Source: an uncultured Shinella sp. | Lineage (GTDB): Bacteria > Pseudomonadota > Alphaproteobacteria > Rhizobiales > Rhizobiaceae | Direction: 5' to 3' | NCBI RefSeq assembly: GCF_946479415.1 | Contig: NZ_CAMLFY010000119.1 | Coordinates: forward strand, 1-13,517 | DNA length: 13,517 nucleotides | Shown: positions 6,589 to 12,169 of the stretch, piece by piece | How the letters are laid out: each line of letters starts with the position of its first letter | Position numbering within the stretch: the stretch's first letter is position 1 | Made by a program: the position numbers and the translations under genes | The notes under the pieces: generated by a model | What the model was told of the DNA's origin: nothing | What the model saw: the letters and a program-made list of their open reading frames with translations, nothing else | The model's database searches: none

Positions 6589-8166
6589 ATGCGTAAGAGT
6601 GTATCGCCGAGTTTTGGTAGGACTGCGACCCGTCTGATGGCGGCCGCCCTGCTGGCCAGCGTTGCGACCGGGTGCAGCTCGGACGTTTCCCGTTTTGGCG
6701 GCCTCTTTTCCAGCTCCGGTTCAGACAATATCACGACGAATTCGGTTCCGCGCCGCACGCTTCTCGGCGGCGATCCGGTTCCGCGCGGCACGGTCGGCAG
6801 CGGCCAGGTGGCGCAGGTCAATCAGATGGGCGGCTCGCGCGACGAAGCGCTGAACCAGCCGTTCCCGGATCAGGGCAATGTCTCCTACGATCCGATCAAC
6901 ACATCGACCACGAACGGTTCCGGTACGCGTTTTGCGACGACGCCGATGGCCGTCCAGCGCGATGAACTTGCCGACCCGACGGCCGGCGCCCGTGCCGATG
7001 CCGAGCGTGAAGTCGCAATGGCGCAGGAACTGCCGCAACGCAAGGCGAAAGCCATTGTCGACGAGGCTGATGCCACGACGAAGAGCGTCAAGGGCAAGGC
7101 CGGCTGGTCGACCAACAATGCGCCCGTCGTCATGCTGCGCCAGGGCGAAAGCGTGAAGACGCTCGCCAACCGCTACGGCGTGCCGGAAAAGGAAATCCTC
7201 GCCGCCAACGGCCTGAAGCGTGCTTCGGATGCCGAGCCGGGTCAGCGGATCGTCATTCCGACCTTCTCGACGACGGCCAGCGCCGCCAAGGCTTCGACGG
7301 ATCACACGCTGAAGGTCGATGGCAAGCTGCCGACGCCGGAGCAGAAGGGCGAGAAGAACGTCGCCATCCTGCCGGGCACCTCCAGCCGCGACAAGCAGAA
7401 GTCGGAGAACGGCCAGACGACCTCGAACGTCGCCGATGCCGGTGAAGGCAATGGCAAGGGCGGTTACGAAGTGCAGCCGGGCGATTCGCTCGCAAAGATC
7501 GCACGCAGCAACGGTGTCTCGGTTGAGGCGCTGAAGAAGGCGAACGGCATCAACACAGCCTCCATCCGCATCGGCCAGAAGCTGGTCATCCCGGCCGGCG
7601 GCGGCGCCGTCGTGGCCGAAAAGGCCACCACGGACAAGACGACGACGGCCTCTGTTCCGGTCAACAAGGAAAAGAAGGTCGAAACGGCGGAAAAGAAGCC
7701 GGAATCCTACAAGGCCCCGGTAAAGACGGTTTCGGTCACCGAAGCGACGGAAAAGTCCGACGTGACGGACGACGCCCCTGAATCGACGGGTATCGGCAAG
7801 TATCGCTGGCCGGTGCGCGGTGCGGTCATTGCCGGCTACGGCGCCAATGTCGATGGCAACCGCAATGACGGCATCGATATCTCGGTTCCCGAGGGCACGC
7901 CGATCAAGGCCGCTGAAAACGGCGTGGTCATCTATTCGGGCTCGAGCCTGAAGGAACTCGGCAACGCGGTTCTCGTCCGCCACGACGACGGCACTGTCAC
8001 GGTCTATGGCCATGCCGGCGAGCTTAACGTGCAGCGCGGCCAGAAGATCCAGCGCGGCCAGACGGTTGCGACCTCGGGCATGAGCGGCAACGCCTCCCGT
8101 CCGAAGGTTCATTTCGAGGTGCGCAAGAACGCCACTCCGGTCAACCCGATGACCTTCCTGGAATAG
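6589..8166 (+). CDS. nlpD: NlpD-like LysM/degenerate-LytM lipoprotein (probable amidase activator)
   Basis: Envelope lipoprotein expected to bind peptidoglycan and activate a cell-separation amidase. The start at ATG 6589 gives a positively charged N-terminus, a hydrophobic run and the lipobox-like VATGC with Cys at about residue 25. An in-frame TTG at 6577 is less likely. After a Ser/Gly/Thr-rich linker come LysM1 (about 180-226), LysM2 (about 292-339), a Lys/Thr-rich spacer, and a LytM/M23 domain (about 403-522). Active M23 enzymes use an HxGID and HLHFE-type zinc site. Here the first His is Asn (N426 in NDGID, D430 kept), and the first His of HxH is Lys (K506), although H475 and H508 remain. 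E. coli NlpD, an AmiC activator, is degenerate at the same two places. Position after surE-pcm repeats the enterobacterial surE-pcm-nlpD order, and no rpoS follows. DipM-type is an alternative name. 525 residues. Confidence 0.88.
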   Translation: MRKSVSPSFGRTATRLMAAALLASVATGCSSDVSRFGGLFSSSGSDNITTNSVPRRTLLGGDPVPRGTVGSGQVAQVNQMGGSRDEALNQPFPDQGNVSYDPINTSTTNGSGTRFATTPMAVQRDELADPTAGARADAEREVAMAQELPQRKAKAIVDEADATTKSVKGKAGWSTNNAPVVMLRQGESVKTLANRYGVPEKEILAANGLKRASDAEPGQRIVIPTFSTTASAAKASTDHTLKVDGKLPTPEQKGEKNVAILPGTSSRDKQKSENGQTTSNVADAGEGNGKGGYEVQPGDSLAKIARSNGVSVEALKKANGINTASIRIGQKLVIPAGGGAVVAEKATTDKTTTASVPVNKEKKVETAEKKPESYKAPVKTVSVTEATEKSDVTDDAPESTGIGKYRWPVRGAVIAGYGANVDGNRNDGIDISVPEGTPIKAAENGVVIYSGSSLKELGNAVLVRHDDGTVTVYGHAGELNVQRGQKIQRGQTVATSGMSGNASRPKVHFEVRKNATPVNPMTFLE

Positions 8167-8190
8167 TGGTCCGGACATTTGAATAAAGCG

Positions 8191-8221
8191 CGGGCGGCCT
8201 CTGGCCGCCCGTTTGCGTTTT
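8191..8221 (+). terminator. Intrinsic terminator after the NlpD-like gene
   Basis: CGGGCGGCC (8191-8199) and GGCCGCCCG (8203-8211) form a perfect 9-bp stem with loop TCT, followed by TTTGCGTTTT. It lies between the stop of the + gene and the converging stop of the regulator gene, so it mainly ends the + transcript. On the minus strand the downstream tract is less T-rich. Confidence 0.8.
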
Positions 8222-9218
8222 ACTGACGGGTTGCGGTTTGCCGCCCGAAGGCTTCGCGATAGGCGGCCGGCGTCGTCGAAAGATGCAGGCGGAAATGATG
8301 GCGCAGCGTGCCCGTCGTGCCAAATCCGGAAAGGGCTGCGATCTCCTCGACCGAGACATTGGTCTCTTCCAGCAAGTCGCGCGCCTTGCCGAGGCGCTGG
8401 GCCAACAGCCAGCGGGCCGGCGTCATGCCGGTGGCCGATTCGAAGCGGCGCAGGAAGGTGCGGTCGCTCATCCCGGCGCGGCGGGCCAGCGTCGAAACGG
8501 TGTGGTCGGCTCCGAGATCTTCCCGCATGTGATCGAGCAGCGGCCCGAGCCGGCTGCTTTCATGCGTGCGCGGCACGACTTGACGGATGAACTGTGCCTG
8601 ACCGCCATCGCGATGTGCCGGCATGACGAGGCGCCGGGCGACGAGATTGGCCGCCTCCGTGCCGAAATCCCGGCGGATGAGATGCAGGCAGAGATCGAGC
8701 CCTGCCGCCGTACCCGCCGAGGTCAGCACGCTGCCGGCATCGACATAGAGCACATCCGGCGTCACCGCGATGGCGGGAAAACGCGCCGTCAGCGTCTCCG
8801 TATAGCGCCAATGGGTCGTGGCGCGGCGGCCATCGAGCAGGCCGGCGGCGGCCAATACGAAGACGCCCGAGCAGAAGGAGAGGATGCGGGCACCGCGCCC
8901 ATGCGCCGCCTGCAGCGCCTCGATCAGCACCTGCGGCACAGGTGCGTCGATACCGCGCCAGCCGGGAATGATGATCGTGCCGGCCTCAGCCAGCAGGTCG
9001 AGCCCACCGTCCACGGCAAAGCGCAGCCCGCCCGTCGAGCGCATTTCGCCCTCATCGAGACCGGCGACGGCGAAGCGATACCAGTTCGGCCCCATTTCCG
9101 GCCGGGGTAGGGCGAAAATCTCGGTCGCGATGCCGAATTCGAAGGTGCAGAGCTGGTCATAGGCGACAGCCACGACGAGCGGATTGGCAAGCGGCGGGAG
9201 CGAAAGCGGGTTTGTCAT
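8220..9218 (-). CDS. ftrA: DJ-1/PfpI-AraC transcriptional regulator (FtrA/GlxA type)
   Basis: Transcription factor with an N-terminal DJ-1/PfpI (class I GATase-like) sensor domain (about residues 13-185) and a C-terminal AraC/XylS DNA-binding domain with two helix-turn-helix motifs (about 215-325). The nucleophile-elbow cysteine C116 in LSFCSGVFVLA is present, followed by the typical GLLDGRRATTHW. The second HTH reads VEEIAALSGF. The ATG at 9218 gives 332 residues and the usual family start; an upstream TTG (9239) has no better ribosome site. It is transcribed away from the rhodanese-GNAT-NIPSNAP genes, an arrangement typical of a regulator controlling its neighbours, and a 16-bp palindrome lies between them. 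The effector is unknown. The ftrA name rests on overall resemblance and neighbourhood. Confidence 0.88.
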   Translation of the reverse strand: MTNPLSLPPLANPLVVAVAYDQLCTFEFGIATEIFALPRPEMGPNWYRFAVAGLDEGEMRSTGGLRFAVDGGLDLLAEAGTIIIPGWRGIDAPVPQVLIEALQAAHGRGARILSFCSGVFVLAAAGLLDGRRATTHWRYTETLTARFPAIAVTPDVLYVDAGSVLTSAGTAAGLDLCLHLIRRDFGTEAANLVARRLVMPAHRDGGQAQFIRQVVPRTHESSRLGPLLDHMREDLGADHTVSTLARRAGMSDRTFLRRFESATGMTPARWLLAQRLGKARDLLEETNVSVEEIAALSGFGTTGTLRHHFRLHLSTTPAAYREAFGRQTATRQ

Positions 9219-9232
9219 GATATTGATGGTAT

Positions 9233-9248
9233 ATGGCAATCATGCCAT
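9233..9248. promoter_or_regulatory. Palindrome in the divergent regulator/rhodanese gap, candidate operator
   Basis: ATGGCA (9233-9238), ATCA, TGCCAT (9243-9248) is a perfect 6-bp inverted repeat starting 15 bases upstream of the regulator start. A second inverted repeat, AGCCGGA (9254-9260) and TCCGGCT (9267-9273), follows at once. Either could be the operator for the regulator; no binding is shown. Confidence 0.35.
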
Positions 9249-9321
9249 CTGCAAGCCGGAGGCCGTTCCGGCTACATCTCTCTCGTCCCAACAAGGCCCG
9301 TCCCCAACAAGGAGAGAGACC

Positions 9322-9753
9322 ATGAGCTTCGTCACCGACTATCCGGCCGCTTCCCCCGCCGTCGCCATTGAGCATTTCCTGAAGTTGCTGTCCGTCGAGA
9401 CCGACTGCGCCGACGTCGCCGCCGCGCTGAAATCCGGCGATCAGGATTTCGTCCTGCTCCATGTCATCGGCTCGCCGGAAGCCTATGCCCGCCGGCATGT
9501 GCCGGGCGCCATCCACCTGCCGCACCGGCAGATCAGCGCCGAGCGCATGGCCGAATGGCCTGTAGACACCGTCTTCGTTGCCTATTGCGCCGGCCCGCAT
9601 TGCAACGGCGCGGATCAGGCCGCCCTCAAGATCGCCCGTCTCGGCCGTCCGGTAAAGATCATGATCGGCGGCATCACGGGCTGGGAGGATGAAGGCCAGC
9701 CCTTCGCGACCGGCAGCGAGCCGGGCAGCCTGCTGGCGATTGCCGCGGAATGA
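9322..9753 (+). CDS. Rhodanese-like domain protein with a two-cysteine loop
   Basis: Single-domain rhodanese homologue of 143 residues; rhodaneses carry sulfane sulfur on a catalytic cysteine and transfer it to acceptors. The candidate catalytic residue is C89 in AYCAGPHCNGA, at the start of the active loop. The sixth loop position, often Arg in sulfurtransferases, is Cys (C94). The N-terminal strand usually reads DVR; here it is LLHVIG, so H47 replaces the conserved Asp and the Arg is missing. The SPEAYARRHVPGAIHLPH block and the late GGITGWEDEG turn are normal. The ribosome site is strong (AAGGAGA, 9309-9315). Its stop overlaps the GNAT start by ATGA. It is divergent from the regulator and probably under its control. 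Confidence 0.88.
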   Translation: MSFVTDYPAASPAVAIEHFLKLLSVETDCADVAAALKSGDQDFVLLHVIGSPEAYARRHVPGAIHLPHRQISAERMAEWPVDTVFVAYCAGPHCNGADQAALKIARLGRPVKIMIGGITGWEDEGQPFATGSEPGSLLAIAAE

Positions 9754-10223
9754 GCGCCGACGGCCTTCACGTCAGTCCCTTCACGCACGATGATGTGGAG
9801 GCCGTCTGGGCGCTCATGCGGGCGCTGGCCGTCTTCGAGGGCTATATTGATGCCTTCGCCGTCACGCCCGACGATCTCAGGCTTCACGGCCTCGGTGCTG
9901 CTCCTTCCTTCGGGGTCTTTGTAGCGGTTAAGGGGGAGGCGCTTGCAGGGATCGCCGTGCATTACCGCATACCCTGGACCTACGATCTCAAGCCCGTCGT
10001 GGTGCTCAAGGAACTCTATGTCGCGGAGGCGTTTCGCGGGCAGGGCGTGGGGCAGGCGCTTTTTGCGCACCTGCGCGCCCATGCCGTCGAGATCGGCGCC
10101 TCCGCCCTGCGCTGGACGGTCCTGCCGGACAATGCGGCGGCACAGCGATTCTATGCGGGGCAGGGTGGCGCCTGTGACGCGGATTGGCAGCATTGGACCC
10201 TGCCGTTGCAGACGCGAATCTGA
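9750..10223 (+). CDS. GNAT-family N-acetyltransferase
   Basis: Acetyl-CoA-dependent N-acetyltransferase of 157 residues. The acetyl-CoA pyrophosphate-binding motif A is FRGQGVGQALF, preceded by the strand VVVLKELYVAEAF; a later block, PDNAAAQRFY, is the usual motif B region. The acceptor is unknown: GNAT members act on small amines, antibiotics, polyamines or protein N-termini. The start overlaps the rhodanese stop by four bases (ATGA), so both are translated from one message. It is followed after 33 bp by the NIPSNAP gene. There is no signal peptide, so the enzyme is cytoplasmic. Confidence 0.9.
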   Translation: MSADGLHVSPFTHDDVEAVWALMRALAVFEGYIDAFAVTPDDLRLHGLGAAPSFGVFVAVKGEALAGIAVHYRIPWTYDLKPVVVLKELYVAEAFRGQGVGQALFAHLRAHAVEIGASALRWTVLPDNAAAQRFYAGQGGACDADWQHWTLPLQTRI

Positions 10224-10256
10224 AATGGTCCGTCCCATCACAGATGGAGAATTCCC

Positions 10257-10562
10257 TTGATCACCTGCTATCTCAGATACGTCATCGATCCGCACAAGCT
10301 GGCGGAATTCGAAGCCTATGCCCGCGCCTGGATCCCCATCGTCAACCGCATGGGCGGCCAGCATCACGGCTATTTCCTGCCGAGCGAGGGGGCAAACAAC
10401 ATTGCCTTGGCGCTGTTCAGCTTCCCGAGCCTTGCGGCCTACGAGGACTACCGCACCCGCATGGTGAGCGATCCGGAATGCATCGCCGCCTTCGACATGG
10501 ACAAGCACAATCGCAGCATCATCAGCTACGAGCGCAGTTTCATGCGGCCGGTCTTTTCATAA
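10257..10562 (+). CDS. NIPSNAP family protein
   Basis: Small (101 residues) NIPSNAP/ferredoxin-like-fold protein. The pattern ITCYLRYVIDPHKLAEFEAYA, then a GYFLPSEGANN turn, a FPSLAAYEDYR helix and the closing YERSFMRPVF is typical of bacterial NIPSNAP proteins. Their biochemical role is poorly understood; some are related to dimeric alpha/beta barrel monooxygenase-like folds. I place the start at TTG 10257 because it directly precedes the conserved ITCYLRY and has GGAG about nine bases upstream; there is no suitable ATG. It is the last gene of the rhodanese-GNAT-NIPSNAP group. Confidence 0.85.
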   Translation: MITCYLRYVIDPHKLAEFEAYARAWIPIVNRMGGQHHGYFLPSEGANNIALALFSFPSLAAYEDYRTRMVSDPECIAAFDMDKHNRSIISYERSFMRPVFS

Positions 10563-10581
10563 GCGGGAAATCTTCTCTTAA

Positions 10582-10614
10582 AAAGCAAAACGCCGGCCCG
10601 TTTCAGGGCCGGCG
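10582..10614 (-). terminator. Intrinsic terminator, mainly for the minus-strand ATPase gene
   Basis: CGCCGGCCC (10591-10599) and GGGCCGGCG (10606-10614) form a perfect 9-bp stem with a 6-base loop. Read on the minus strand it is followed by TTTTGCTTTTTAAG, a good U-tract, and it lies just after the stop at 10621. On the + strand it follows the NIPSNAP stop at once and has an A-rich left flank, so it may act in both directions. Confidence 0.85.
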
Positions 10615-10620
10615 CTCGTC

Positions 10621-11490
10621 TTACTTGTTGAGCGCGACGCCGAGGCGTCCCGCCAGATCCTGCACATATTGCCAGGCGACACGGCCGGAGCGCGAGCCAC
10701 GCGTCGTCGCCCATTCCAGCGCCTCGGCATGCAGCTGTTCCTGCGGAATATCCAGGCCGAAATGCTTGGCGTAGCCGTCGATCATCTCGAGATATTCGCT
10801 CTGGCTGCACTTGTAGAAGCCGAGCCAGAGGCCGAAACGGTCCGACAGTGACACCTTCTCTTCCACCGCTTCCGACGGATTGATCGCGGTCGACTGCTCG
10901 TTCTCGATCATGTTGCGCGGGAGGAGGTGCCGGCGGTTCGAGGTGGCGTAGAGCAGCACATTGTCCGGCCGCCCCTCGACGCCGCCATCGAGCGCCGCCT
11001 TCAGCGACTTGTAGGACGTGTCGTCATGGTCGAAGGACAGGTCGTCGCAGAAGATGATGGACGGGAAGGGCGCGTCCTTCAGGACGTCCAGAAGCTGCGG
11101 CAGCGTCGCGATGTCCTCGCGGTGTACCTCGATGAGCTTCAGGCCGCTCGCCGTTTCCTTCGCCGCCAGCGCGTGCACGGATTTCACCAGCGAGGACTTG
11201 CCCATGCCGCGTGCGCCCCAGAGCAGCACGTTGTTGGCCGGCAGGCCGCGGGCGAAGCGCACGGTGTTGTCGACGAGAATGTCGCGCACATGGTCGACGC
11301 CGCGGATCAGGTCGATCTCGATGCGGTTCGGCCGCTTGACGGGCTGGACATGCTGGCGGGCCGGCGACCAGACGAAGACGTCGGCGGCATTCCAGTCGTT
11401 GACGGCGGGGGCGGGGCCGGCCAGGCGCTCGAGCGCCGTGGTGATGCGGCCGATTTCGGCCAGCAGAAGCTTGACGTGATCTTCCTGCAC
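10621..11490 (-). CDS. DUF815 family AAA+ ATPase
   Basis: Predicted P-loop ATPase of the DUF815 family, function not established. Walker A is GARGMGKS (residues 92-99) and Walker B is IIFCDD (145-150); a sensor-1-like LYATSNRRHLLP follows. The C-terminal part carries the typical LSDRFGLWLGFY block and an RSGRVAWQY motif. The start deserves note: ATG 11505 has no ribosome site, while GTG 11490 is preceded by AGGAG seven bases upstream, so I use GTG (289 residues). Earlier in-frame extension into the yajC region is only open frame. It is divergent from yajC, an arrangement I remember from other rhizobia. Confidence 0.9.
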   Translation of the reverse strand: MQEDHVKLLLAEIGRITTALERLAGPAPAVNDWNAADVFVWSPARQHVQPVKRPNRIEIDLIRGVDHVRDILVDNTVRFARGLPANNVLLWGARGMGKSSLVKSVHALAAKETASGLKLIEVHREDIATLPQLLDVLKDAPFPSIIFCDDLSFDHDDTSYKSLKAALDGGVEGRPDNVLLYATSNRRHLLPRNMIENEQSTAINPSEAVEEKVSLSDRFGLWLGFYKCSQSEYLEMIDGYAKHFGLDIPQEQLHAEALEWATTRGSRSGRVAWQYVQDLAGRLGVALNK

Positions 11491-11588
11491 TTTGTCTCTC
11501 CTCATGCGTGAAAGCCGGGTAGCATGCGGCAGGCGGTCGCGAAAAGGGGGAAAGCGCTTGATAAAGCCGGGGTTGACGCGCTCGTGTG

Positions 11589-11616
11589 TTGCATTCAAGG
11601 CCCGCTTGCCTATATT
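11589..11616 (+). promoter_or_regulatory. Candidate sigma70-type promoter for yajC
   Basis: TTGCAT (11589-11594), 16 bases, then TATATT (11611-11616) lies about 58 bp before the yajC start in the 183-bp divergent gap. TATATT is one of few AT-rich hexamers there. A TTGACG at 11573 has no matching -10 at the right distance. Confidence 0.4.
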
Positions 11617-11673
11617 CCGGCAACCGAAATGGCCGCTCAGGCCGCGCAAATTCAAGATTTCAAGGAGTAGCTG

Positions 11674-12012
11674 ATGTTCATTACCGAGGCCTTCGCCCAG
11701 ACGGCGGCACCTGGCGGGGCAGCGGGCGGCGCTGACATTCTCATGTCGATCCTGCCGTTCCTGCTGATCTTCGTGGTGATGTATTTCCTCATCATCCGTC
11801 CGCAGCGCGCCAACATGAAGCGTCGCGAAGAGCTTCTGAAGAACATCCGTCGCGGCGACCAGGTCGTCACCGGCGGCGGCATCGTCGGCAAGGTCACCAA
11901 GGTCGTCGACGACAGCGAACTCGAAGTCGAAATCGCCGAAGGCACCAAGGTGCGCGTCGTGCGCAGCGGCATCAGCGAAGTCCGCGTCAAGGGCGAACCC
12001 GTCAAGGAATAA
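11674..12012 (+). CDS. yajC: Preprotein translocase subunit YajC
   Basis: Small inner-membrane protein that associates with SecD and SecF in the Sec holotranslocon. The 112-residue protein has a short periplasmic N-terminus, one membrane helix (about residues 22-40, ending IIRPQ) and a cytoplasmic domain with the family motif RRGDQVVTGGGIVGKV, followed by a beta-strand block ending in VRSGISEV. AAGGAG (11662-11667) lies six bases before the ATG. It is followed by secD after a 157-bp gap with structured leader elements, the expected order for yajC-secD. Confidence 0.96.
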   Translation: MFITEAFAQTAAPGGAAGGADILMSILPFLLIFVVMYFLIIRPQRANMKRREELLKNIRRGDQVVTGGGIVGKVTKVVDDSELEVEIAEGTKVRVVRSGISEVRVKGEPVKE

Positions 12013-12014
12013 GC

Positions 12015-12169
12015 TTGGCTTGTCGTCCGGCTGGGGTAAACTCGGCCGGGTGGCCCGACTGGTTTTCAGCCGGCGCACACGCCGCGTTGTTTTTTGGTTC
12101 ACGCAATTCCGGCAGAATGGTTTTGCCTCAATGGCTTGGCCCTGCCGGAATTGACGTAGCGAGACCCTG
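12015..12169 (+). promoter_or_regulatory. Structured yajC-secD leader with hairpins and a short open frame
   Basis: Three elements are visible. CGGCG-CACA-CGCCG (12071-12084) followed by TTGTTTTTT (12087-12095) resembles an intrinsic terminator. CCGGCTG (12027-12033) can pair with CAGCCGG (12067-12073), overlapping the left arm of that stem, so the two folds exclude each other. CAATTCCGGCAG (12104-12115) and CTGCCGGAATTG (12142-12153) are a perfect 12-bp inverted repeat with a 26-base loop. An open frame with ATG 12117 ends at TGA 12168-12170, which shares a base with the secD start. Attenuation or leader-peptide control is inferred. Confidence 0.35.

Noticed and set aside
6721..8178. A 485-codon minus-strand open frame antisense to the NlpD-like gene
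   Set aside because: Shadow of the third-position G/C bias of the sense gene; no recognisable motif and no ribosome site.
9750..10223. GNAT as a detoxifier linked with the unusual SerRS, as for processed microcin C
   Set aside because: The gene is over 5 kb away in a separate regulated cassette and its sequence shows no specific link to that activity.
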